13,959 bases of DNA from JALYGJ01 sp036558545 (GTDB lineage Bacteria; Chloroflexota; Limnocylindria; Limnocylindrales; CSP1-4): NCBI GenBank assembly GCA_036558545.1, contig DATBFJ010000041.1:1-13959 (forward strand). The letters are read 5' to 3'. Shown here piece by piece: positions 1 through 8,558 of this stretch. The first letter of the stretch is position 1. Every line of letters begins with the position of its first letter. The translations under genes were made by a program, and so were the position numbers. Under the pieces are notes generated by a model. The model saw only the letters and a list, made by a program, of their open reading frames with translations. It ran no database searches and was not told the DNA's origin.

Positions 1-575
1 ACGCGCTGACGACCAATCGAACGATCGGCCTCACCTACCCGTACCACGTCTTCGCGCCGAGCGGTGATGCCGTGGGAGTCGCGCTTCTCAGTCGTTGGCC
101 GATTCTCGAGCAGCAGGCGTGGCACCATCCGTCTTACATCCGCGCTGTTGTCCAGCCGCCGACATTCGACGAGGTGGTTGTCTACGTCGTCCATCCGGTG
201 CCGCCGCAGGGCACGGGACCCGGCCCGCTGCCGCTGTCGTTCGATACGACCCAGCGGACCGACGATCAGAAGATGATCCGGGCTGCGATCGATTCAGATC
301 TCGCTGCCGACCGGTCCGTCGTCGTCATGGGCGATCTCAACACAACGGAGCGCGAACCGGCTTACGCCGACTTCACGGCCGGGCTCAACGACGCGCATCT
401 CGATGCTGGCATTGGCCCCGGCCTCACCTGGCGGCCGGACGAGCTCAAGTCGCTGCCGTTCGGCCTCTTCCGCATCGACTACATCCTTTCGTCGCCCGAT
501 CTGATGGCGAACCAAACCGCCGTCAAGTGCACCGCGCTCAGCGACCACTGCATGGTCGCCGCGGCCTATCCCTAG
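1..575 (+). CDS. Endonuclease/exonuclease/phosphatase family protein, 5'-truncated
   Basis: About 190 C-terminal residues are present; the reading frame is open from base 3 and the start lies outside the window. The remaining part carries the usual landmarks of the EEP (DNase I-like) fold in order: GVALLSRWPI (the core strand with a conserved Ser-Arg), VVMGDLNTTE (the GDxN metal/catalytic motif), FRIDYILSS (the R-I-D-Y-I motif) and LSDHCMVAA (the terminal S-D-H catalytic motif). In this family these residues bind a divalent metal and hydrolyse phosphodiester or phosphomonoester bonds. The actual substrate (nucleic acid, phospholipid or sugar phosphate) cannot be read from the fold, and any N-terminal signal or membrane segments are missing. 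The stop TAG at 573-575 shares a CTAG with the stop of the opposite-strand methyltransferase, so the two genes converge with a 4-bp overlap and no room for separate terminators. Confidence 0.85.
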   Translation, partial: ALTTNRTIGLTYPYHVFAPSGDAVGVALLSRWPILEQQAWHHPSYIRAVVQPPTFDEVVVYVVHPVPPQGTGPGPLPLSFDTTQRTDDQKMIRAAIDSDLAADRSVVVMGDLNTTEREPAYADFTAGLNDAHLDAGIGPGLTWRPDELKSLPFGLFRIDYILSSPDLMANQTAVKCTALSDHCMVAAAYP

Positions 576-1444
576 CCCCCGCGCGGTTTCTCGGCCCGGG
601 CAAAGACGACAGGCGCGTGCCATCGGAAGTCGCGCTCATGCAGTGGTGTGAAGCGAGATCGGACATTGCGCTCGAGGTCGGCACGTTGTTCGTCCGTCAA
701 GACTTCGATCAGTGAACGTTCGTCGTAGTCGAGCTTGTACTCGAGGTAGGATTCCATCGTCCACTGGTACTCGAGCACCTCTTCCCGCGCTGACGCCTTC
801 GAGAATCCGGCACGGCGCAGCTCGCTCGCCGCAGTCCTCGCGGAGTGGACGTCGCCGGCATGCGGTTCGTCGGTGCCTTCCGGCTCATCGATCTCCAGGT
901 CGTAGACGGCCTCGTCAAACTCGGCTGCTGGCAGAAACGGCTGGCGCGTGTCGCGGTCGAGCCACGTCAGGTAGGCAACCATCCCGGCAGGGCGCAGAAC
1001 GCGGCGCGCTTCGCGCAGGGCCTCCAGCCGATCCGGTACCAGCTGCAGCACGAACGTTGAGATGACCAGGTCGATGGAGTTGTCCGGCACCGCAAGGCTT
1101 GCGCCGCTCGAGGCCACGAACTTCACGCGGCCGTCAGCAGTAACGTCCGATTCGAGGAGGCGTTGGCGCGCAATCTCGAGCATGGCCGGCGCAGGCTCCG
1201 TCGCGACGTAGTGGGCCTCGGGCCATCGCGTAAGCGCGGCCTGGAGCAGCGACCCAGTTCCGACGCCGACTTCGAGGATGCTGACGTGGCCATCGCGACG
1301 GAGGACGAAGCGGACGTAGTCATCGACGTAGTCGAGCAGCCGTCGCGCGGTGGCGCGCAGCACCGGCGCCCAGTAGCGTTCGTAGTCGGCAGCGTCGCGG
1401 TCGTAGCGGCCCACGATCGGGCTCATGGCGTCTATCGAGTTCAT
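572..1444 (-). CDS. Class I SAM-dependent methyltransferase
   Basis: A 290-aa protein with a Rossmann-type methyltransferase core: motif I ILEVGVGTGSLL (residues 56-67, SAM-binding glycine loop), the acidic end of strand 2 at ATEPAPAML (81-89), DLVISTFVLQLVP (about 125-137, motif after strand 4) and a post-motif LRPAGMVAYLTW. The N terminus (GRYDRDAADYERYWAPVL) is the helical lead-in often seen in UbiE/Methyltransf_11-type enzymes. The acceptor substrate is unknown; the acidic middle segment and the C-terminal YLEYKLDYDE region are not diagnostic. ATG codons in frame exist at 1480, 1444 and 1426. I chose 1444 because a good -10-like TATGAT lies at 1462-1457, inside the longer version; 1426 is also possible and would still leave the fold intact. 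The gene diverges from the GH63-type glycosidase and converges on the EEP gene. It is probably cytoplasmic; no signal or membrane segment is visible. Confidence 0.88.
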   Translation of the reverse strand: MNSIDAMSPIVGRYDRDAADYERYWAPVLRATARRLLDYVDDYVRFVLRRDGHVSILEVGVGTGSLLQAALTRWPEAHYVATEPAPAMLEIARQRLLESDVTADGRVKFVASSGASLAVPDNSIDLVISTFVLQLVPDRLEALREARRVLRPAGMVAYLTWLDRDTRQPFLPAAEFDEAVYDLEIDEPEGTDEPHAGDVHSARTAASELRRAGFSKASAREEVLEYQWTMESYLEYKLDYDERSLIEVLTDEQRADLERNVRSRFTPLHERDFRWHAPVVFARAEKPRGG

Positions 1445-1462
1445 CAGCAGCGGCCGATCATA
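1445..1462 (-). promoter_or_regulatory. Putative promoter -10 and short leader of the methyltransferase gene
   Basis: Reading leftward, TATGAT (1462-1457, five of six matches to TATAAT) is followed directly by CGGCCGC and then the ATG at 1444, 12 bp after the hexamer. A start site about 7 bp downstream would leave a leader of only about 5 nt. No convincing -35 hexamer is seen at 16-18 bp. The same hexamer-plus-GGCCG arrangement occurs at the GH63-type gene and at ppgK. Confidence 0.4.
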
Positions 1463-1511
1463 CCTTCGCCCGCCGTACATCAGGCGGAGCGTCGCTCTAA
1501 TGCGCCTTTGT

Positions 1512-1524
1512 TACCCTCGGCCGC
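1512..1524 (+). promoter_or_regulatory. Putative leaderless promoter -10 of the GH63-type gene
   Basis: TACCCT (1512-1517) is followed by CGGCCGC and then the GTG start at 1525, so transcription starting about 7 bp after the hexamer would begin at the start codon itself. There is no purine-rich ribosome binding site in front of the GTG, which fits leaderless translation. The -35 region is poor. Confidence 0.4.
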
Positions 1525-3690
1525 GTGAGCGCACCAGCTCCGCCGGCCGCGACCCGACCGTCAACGGGACGACCGTGGTGGCTGCTACTGGGCATCGTCG
1601 CCGGAGTGCTGGCGGTTGTCGCCCTGGTCTACGCCGGCATCAGCCTTCTTTCGCCTTCGCCGCCCGCGCCGACGCCGATTGCGCTCGACCTGCAGGCGGC
1701 GTCCGCGCTCGACAGGAGCTGGGGCACGTACCTGGGTGAGCGCGAGTGGGGCACCCCCCGCGAAGCCGTCGGCGACAACGGATGGGGCTTGTCGTGGCAC
1801 GGCGCCATCTCAACGCCCTACAAATACGGAGATGACGGCATCTGCGGCTGGTCGGACAGCTCCAACCAGTTCCGCATGGGCTGGGCTTTCTGGGATGGCA
1901 CCCAGGACCACGTAACTGAGCGCTTCAACGGCCTGTCAAACCCGTCCGGCCCGGCGGGCGAACAGATCACCGACGATCGCGTCTTTCATGAGAACGGACC
2001 AACCCATGCCTACGACCGACTGACGTACATGTACCCGATGCCCGACGACTGGTTCTCGATCGACTGCGAGGCGGCACGATTCGACTCGACGTCGATGACC
2101 CTCACGGCCACGGTCACGAACACCACGTCCGATACGCGCAGCGTCGACGTCGTGTTCAAGGCGTGGACTGGCGACGGCGAGCAGGTCACGCCTCTGGCGA
2201 ACGGTCTGATGCTGCCCGGTCCGACCTCGTACGTCGCGGTCGTCGGCCAGGCGCCGAGCGAGTGGCAGATCAGCGGCGACAAGGGTGCCCTGGACAACAA
2301 CCTGCGCGGCGAGGGGCTCGACGGCGACCAGGGCGGCAACATCGGCGCGCTGGCATATCGGTTGGAGATTCCTGCCGGCCAGCAAAGCGTCATTCGCATC
2401 GGCGCGGCGCAGATAGCCTTCGACGACGTGACGCCGGCCGACACCGCCAAGTCGGAGGCAACATCTACGGCCGGCGAACGCCTCGATCAAAGCGACCAGC
2501 TCGTGGCGCTGCGCAGGACTGAGACCGAAGACGATTTCGTCGGCGACGTGACGCAACATGCGCCGCTCTATCAGCAGGCGCTCATGAGCATGCTCTGGAA
2601 TGAGACCTACTACACCTGGGACGGCACGTCCGGAGTCAACCCCGCGTTCGACGGGAAGGTTGACGCGCACGATCTGCTGATCCTGCCTGACAAGTGGGAA
2701 TACCCGTGGCCTGCGGGATGGGATATGGCCTTCAACGCGGTCACTGCCAGCCTCGTCGACCAGAAGCTGGCGCAAGATCAGCTCCAATTCCTGCTATCCG
2801 ATCGCTGGCAGCAGCCTGACGGACACATTCCATGCAACGAATGGCAGATGGGTGACGAGTGCCCGCCGGTCTACGCCTGGGCGGTATGGACCGTCTACGA
2901 GCAGAGCCACGATCTCGATTTCCTGCAGGCCGTCTATCCCGGTCTGCAGAAGAACTATGACTACTGGTGGTCGCACAACGTTGTCGGCGACGCGCTGTTC
3001 ACGGGCGGCGCGCTCGGCATGGACAACCTGCCACGCGGCGATGCCGGCGCCGCCCAGGCGGATGCCAGCGGCTGGATGGCTTTCTATGCTCGCGACATGG
3101 CGCGGATAGCGTCCGAGCTGCGTGACACTGCCGGCTCCGAACGCTATTGGGTCGACCGCGGCAAGATCCAGACGGCCATCAACTCGACGCTCTGGGACCC
3201 AACCACGAGCTTCTACTACGACGTGAACGACGACGGATCTTTCGTGTCCCAGAAGTCGTACTCAGGACTTGTGCCACTCATCGCCGGTGTCGTGCCGCCC
3301 GAGCAGGTGCCGCCAATGACCGACGCCCTGCGCGACCCCAACCAGTTCCTGTCGGTGGGAGGCATCCGGTCGTTGTCCGCGGCATCAGCGGATTACCTGC
3401 CCAGCACCGCCGGCCCGGGTGTCAACTCGAACTGGCGCGGCCCCGTCTGGCTGCCCATCAACTACCTGCTGATCCAGGAGCTCAACGACGTGGACCCGAG
3501 CCTTGCCGAGGATGTCCGGGATCGCGTCGTCAACAACGTCGAGGCAGACTGGAGCGCCACCGGCCGGCTTCACGAGTACTTCGATGGCGACACGGGCCTT
3601 GGACTTGGCGCTGACGAGCAGGCTGGCTGGACCGCGCTCGTCGCGAACCTGATCAAGCAGTCCTGGCCGGCCCCCGCCTCCAGCAAGTAG
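1525..3690 (+). CDS. Membrane-anchored GH63-type glycoside hydrolase
   Basis: A 721-aa protein starting at GTG. A short N-terminal tail with Arg is followed by one hydrophobic helix (about residues 18-42) and a Ser/Pro linker, so the catalytic part should lie outside the membrane on an uncleaved anchor. Residues about 65-260 form a beta-rich domain whose SWGTYLGEREWGTPREAV and the following GDDGICGWSD resemble the N-domain of bacterial GH63 enzymes (the YgjK and mannosyl/glucosylglycerate hydrolase group). From about 330 onward the sequence looks like an (alpha/alpha)6 barrel: KWEYPWPAGWDMAFNA, QPDGHIPCNEW, NWRGPVWLPINYLL, LHEYFD and a closing QAGWTALVANLI. By family analogy Asp400 (GWDMAF) is the likely general acid and Glu684 (HEYFD) the likely base; this is inferred, not aligned. 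Most GH63 relatives release glucose or mannose from alpha-linked substrates, but the exact substrate is unknown. Glycerate-glycoside hydrolases are usually cytoplasmic, so the exported location argues for another substrate. Confidence 0.85.
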   Translation: MSAPAPPAATRPSTGRPWWLLLGIVAGVLAVVALVYAGISLLSPSPPAPTPIALDLQAASALDRSWGTYLGEREWGTPREAVGDNGWGLSWHGAISTPYKYGDDGICGWSDSSNQFRMGWAFWDGTQDHVTERFNGLSNPSGPAGEQITDDRVFHENGPTHAYDRLTYMYPMPDDWFSIDCEAARFDSTSMTLTATVTNTTSDTRSVDVVFKAWTGDGEQVTPLANGLMLPGPTSYVAVVGQAPSEWQISGDKGALDNNLRGEGLDGDQGGNIGALAYRLEIPAGQQSVIRIGAAQIAFDDVTPADTAKSEATSTAGERLDQSDQLVALRRTETEDDFVGDVTQHAPLYQQALMSMLWNETYYTWDGTSGVNPAFDGKVDAHDLLILPDKWEYPWPAGWDMAFNAVTASLVDQKLAQDQLQFLLSDRWQQPDGHIPCNEWQMGDECPPVYAWAVWTVYEQSHDLDFLQAVYPGLQKNYDYWWSHNVVGDALFTGGALGMDNLPRGDAGAAQADASGWMAFYARDMARIASELRDTAGSERYWVDRGKIQTAINSTLWDPTTSFYYDVNDDGSFVSQKSYSGLVPLIAGVVPPEQVPPMTDALRDPNQFLSVGGIRSLSAASADYLPSTAGPGVNSNWRGPVWLPINYLLIQELNDVDPSLAEDVRDRVVNNVEADWSATGRLHEYFDGDTGLGLGADEQAGWTALVANLIKQSWPAPASSK

Positions 3691-3720
3691 CTGCGGCGGC
3701 GCGCCCCGCTCATTCCGCAC

Positions 3721-3735
3721 AACGCGCATCGCGTT
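3721..3735 (+). terminator. Hairpin 30 bp after the GH63-type gene, possible terminator
   Basis: AACGCG-CAT-CGCGTT is a perfect 6-bp stem with a 3-nt loop starting 30 bp after the glycosidase stop codon. It lacks a following T-run, so termination without a protein factor is doubtful; it could instead stabilise the 3' end of the mRNA. Confidence 0.3.
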
Positions 3736-3963
3736 ATGCACCGAGGGCATCAGGTTTTGGCGAATCAGTGTCGAGAGGTCAACAAAGGCCCGAAATCTGT
3801 CTGGATGATGCCGGGACGGCATGGCGCGGTCAACGAATTGCGTCCAGGAAAGCGCTCTGGTCCGGAACGCACAAACCTCATTCTCGGCAGGAATAACTGG
3901 CAGCTAAGACGCTCTTGATCCGGAGGCAACTCGCACCAACCACTATCCCGAATATTTCAAGGA

Positions 3964-3987
3964 GTTGCCGAGATTGAAGACGGCAAC
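3964..3987 (-). terminator. Hairpin after the lipoprotein gene, possible terminator
   Basis: GTTGCCG and CGGCAAC form a perfect 7-bp stem around a 10-nt loop, about 60 bp beyond the lipoprotein stop codon. On the minus strand the sequence that follows is TCCTTGAAATATT, mildly T/A-rich but not a true T-tract. It is the best terminator candidate for the leftward operon. Confidence 0.35.
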
Positions 3988-4015
3988 GGTGCGGACTTTG
4001 CCCGAGCGTGGCGAT

Positions 4016-4036
4016 CGCCCACCAAATGGCTGGGCG
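4016..4036 (-). terminator. GC-rich hairpin just after the lipoprotein stop
   Basis: CGCCCA (4016-4021) and TGGGCG (4031-4036) make a 6-bp GC-rich stem, 11 bp past the lipoprotein stop codon at 4048-4050. No T-run follows. It may work with the 3964-3987 hairpin or only protect the transcript end. Confidence 0.3.
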
Positions 4037-4047
4037 TTGATCCAGGG

Positions 4048-5316
4048 CTAGGGCGCCACGAGGGAGTAGACCACGCCGGAGCTGCTAGCCAGGTAGAGCT
4101 CGCCGGCCTCGTCCTGACCGAAGCTGGTGACGCTGGACGGCACTGTGCCCAACAGTTGAGCTGTGACCGGCGAGCCGGCCTCCGCCTGATCCGCGTCGAA
4201 CCACCACACATTGCCGGAGCAGTAGTCCGCGAAGAAGTAGTGGCCGGCCAGCGACGGATAGCGAGATCCCCGGTAGACGTACCCGCCCGTGACGGAGCAG
4301 TTGCCACCGTCGTGTGAATAGGTGACTACGGGCAAGGTCATTTTGGTTTTGTCGCAGTTGGTGGCGTTGTAACAGTGATCGCCTTCCATGATGTTCCAGC
4401 CATAGTTGCGACCGCCCTGCCCGGCCGGCTCGACATCGACTTCCTCGGTTTGGTTCTGCCCCACGTCACCAATAAATAGGGCTCCGGTCTTGCTGTCGAA
4501 GGAAAACCGCCATGGATTGCGCAGGCCCCAGTCCCAGATCTCAGGACTGTGGATATTGAAGACCGATCCGGTTTCGCCAAAGAACGGATTGGTTGGTGGA
4601 ACGGAATACGCGAAACCAGATGTGTTGGGGGTATCGACATCGATGCGCAGGATCTTGCCGAGCCAGTCGTTAACCAGATTCTGGCCGTTGCCCTGCGGAT
4701 CGCCACCTGATCCGCCGTCACCAAAACCGATGTACAGATAACCGTCAGGACCAAACGCCAGCATGCCACCGTTGTGATTGGGAAACGGTTGGGCTTGCGT
4801 GAGGATCACCTTCTCGCTGTTCGGATCGACGGTTCCGTTGGTGGCCTGGTGAAACTCTGACACGACGCTGTTGCCGTTGATGTCGGTGTAGTCGACCAAG
4901 AAACGACCGTTGGTCGCGAACCGCGGATGGAACACGAGGCCGAGCAGGCCGCGCTCGCCCCCCGAGCTTATACGGCCGCTTATGTCCAGCCACGGGCTCC
5001 CGGGCGCCGACTGACCAGGTGACTGCCTGAATACCTGACCCGACTGCTGAACGACGTAGAGGTCGCCGGAACCGTCGCCAGCATTGGTCACGAAGGTCAG
5101 TGGTGAAAATCCTGAGGCGAACAGTGAAACAAAAGCTCCCGTCCCGGTTGCTTGTAACCGGGGGGTTTCGCCGGGAGTCGGGCTGCTGTTGGGAGTCGAG
5201 GCAGCTGGCGGCGTTTGCGGCGCTCCCGAGATGGTCGGTGTTATCGACACCGTTGGGCTGGAACACCCCAGCAGCACGGTCACGACAAGAGCCAACGTGG
5301 ATCGGTACCGACTCAC
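4048..5316 (-). CDS. Lipoprotein of the PQQ-dependent sugar dehydrogenase / HIPL family
   Basis: A 422-aa protein starting at GTG. LALVVTVLLGC is a lipoprotein signal with Cys18 as the lipidated residue; a Ser/Thr/Pro-rich tether (about 19-52) leads to a six-bladed propeller of the glucose/sorbosone dehydrogenase family. Hallmarks are ERGLLGLVFHPRF (121-133), FPNHNGGMLAFGPDGYLYIG (178-197), GDGGSGGDPQGNGQNL, LGKILRIDVD, LRNPWRFSFD (265-274), IGDVGQNQTEEV and RNYGWNIMEG. By analogy with soluble glucose dehydrogenase, His181 and the Arg266-Asn267 pair would be the PQQ-contacting catalytic residues and all are present. It therefore probably oxidises an aldose or related sugar outside the cytoplasmic membrane, provided the cell has or takes up PQQ; some family members act on other substrates. 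Its start overlaps the stop of the 152-aa gene (GTGA, 5313-5316), which implies translational coupling and places it last in the aceE operon. Confidence 0.88.
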   Translation of the reverse strand: MSRYRSTLALVVTVLLGCSSPTVSITPTISGAPQTPPAASTPNSSPTPGETPRLQATGTGAFVSLFASGFSPLTFVTNAGDGSGDLYVVQQSGQVFRQSPGQSAPGSPWLDISGRISSGGERGLLGLVFHPRFATNGRFLVDYTDINGNSVVSEFHQATNGTVDPNSEKVILTQAQPFPNHNGGMLAFGPDGYLYIGFGDGGSGGDPQGNGQNLVNDWLGKILRIDVDTPNTSGFAYSVPPTNPFFGETGSVFNIHSPEIWDWGLRNPWRFSFDSKTGALFIGDVGQNQTEEVDVEPAGQGGRNYGWNIMEGDHCYNATNCDKTKMTLPVVTYSHDGGNCSVTGGYVYRGSRYPSLAGHYFFADYCSGNVWWFDADQAEAGSPVTAQLLGTVPSSVTSFGQDEAGELYLASSSGVVYSLVAP

Positions 5317-5771
5317 AACCGCGAGGGATCCTCGAGCCAGCGCTGCGCATCGCGCCGGACGGACCAGTCGCCGCGCAGCACGTCGTCGCAGAATTCGCGC
5401 AGATTTTCAGCAGCGCGATCCATGACGGTGCCATAGCCCGGCAGGTCGACATCGTCGAGGTCGCGCTGGCTGATCCACCGCTCGGCGGCGCCGCGCGCGG
5501 CCACGACCTCGTTCACGGACATCCAGTTCCGGTAGTCGGGATCGAGCGTGCCATCGGCGAGCCGCGGTGCAAGGTTGCACGCGAAGTAGGCGGCTGATGT
5601 GTCCCAGTTGAGCAGAACGGCGGTGCCGCGGCCGTAGTAGGCGACGTCGAACAGGTCATCGGTCCGCTCTTCGATCGTCGGCCCGCTGTAGCCGAAGTCA
5701 CTTACCAGGAATTGAAAATGCGGTGTCGTTGCCGCTGCGAAATCGCGCACCGTCGGGAAGAACGGTCGCAT
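5313..5771 (-). CDS. Conserved-looking hypothetical protein (152 aa)
   Basis: Not recognised with confidence. The protein is soluble and acidic, without a signal peptide or membrane helix. Residues about 15-70 (PHFQFLVSDFGYSGP, then VAYYGRGTAVLLNWD and FACNLAPRL) read like three or four beta strands, in the style of small actinobacterial proteins with an F-x-FLV-x-x-FG-Y start followed by a strand carrying v-Y and a v-x-v-x-x-D strand. The C-terminal half is helical and ends in DAQRWLEDPSRL. It lies 14 bp after aceE (UAG stop, then a GGGG run 11 bp ahead of the ATG) and overlaps the lipoprotein start by 4 bp. Such spacing and the protein-like codon pattern support it as a real gene. Position alone suggests a link to pyruvate dehydrogenase or the sugar oxidase, but no role can be assigned. 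Confidence 0.75.
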   Translation of the reverse strand: MRPFFPTVRDFAAATTPHFQFLVSDFGYSGPTIEERTDDLFDVAYYGRGTAVLLNWDTSAAYFACNLAPRLADGTLDPDYRNWMSVNEVVAARGAAERWISQRDLDDVDLPGYGTVMDRAAENLREFCDDVLRGDWSVRRDAQRWLEDPSRL

Positions 5772-5785
5772 CGGTGGGTTGGCCC

Positions 5786-8497
<2,712 letters not shown>

Positions 8498-8513
8498 CTC
8501 GACTGAGAGTTTA
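8498..8513 (-). promoter_or_regulatory. Putative -10 element and short leader of aceE
   Basis: TAAACT (8513-8508, four of six consensus matches) ends 10 bp before the aceE ATG, which would give a leader of a few nucleotides only. There is no purine-rich ribosome binding site at the normal distance and no convincing -35 element, and the GGCCG found at three other starts is absent. Read-through from the upstream giant gene remains possible. Confidence 0.3.
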
Positions 8514-8558
8514 CGGGCAAGACGACCGGCGAGCCTCGGGGCCTCGTGACTACCAGAG

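Larger units (their letters stand above)
3691..4047. other. Non-coding gap between convergent genes
   Basis: This 357-bp stretch separates the convergent GH63-type gene and lipoprotein gene. No open frame in it looks like protein: the longest (about 60 codons from 3736) has Arg-rich, unpatterned composition and no start context. The stretch is locally less GC-rich than its neighbours and contains three short perfect hairpins (3721-3735, 3964-3987, 4016-4036) described separately, a smaller one at 3809-3823 (ATGCC/GGCAT arms) and two copies of GGTCAAC. No tRNA-like or transposon-end structure was seen. Confidence 0.6.

Noticed and set aside
95..715. Open frame (206 codons) overlapping the EEP gene and the methyltransferase end
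   Set aside because: It is Arg/His/Ala-rich out-of-frame translation, while the EEP motifs are in the other frame.
1936..2787. Long open frame (283 codons) antisense to the GH63-type gene
   Set aside because: It is Arg/Val-rich with no recognisable motif and lies wholly opposite a well-supported gene; GC-rich codon use opens such antisense frames.
3785..3840. Possible leftward promoter TTGACC-17 bp-CATCAT
   Set aside because: There is no gene or RNA candidate downstream on that strand before the 3' end of the GH63-type gene; it is likely a chance match.
3736..3918. 60-codon open frame in the non-coding gap
   Set aside because: It has no protein-like pattern, no homology signal I can see and no start context.
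8498..8558. Terminator between the protease/VWD gene and aceE
   Set aside because: The GAGGC/GGCTC stretch does not pair into a stable stem and no T-run follows.
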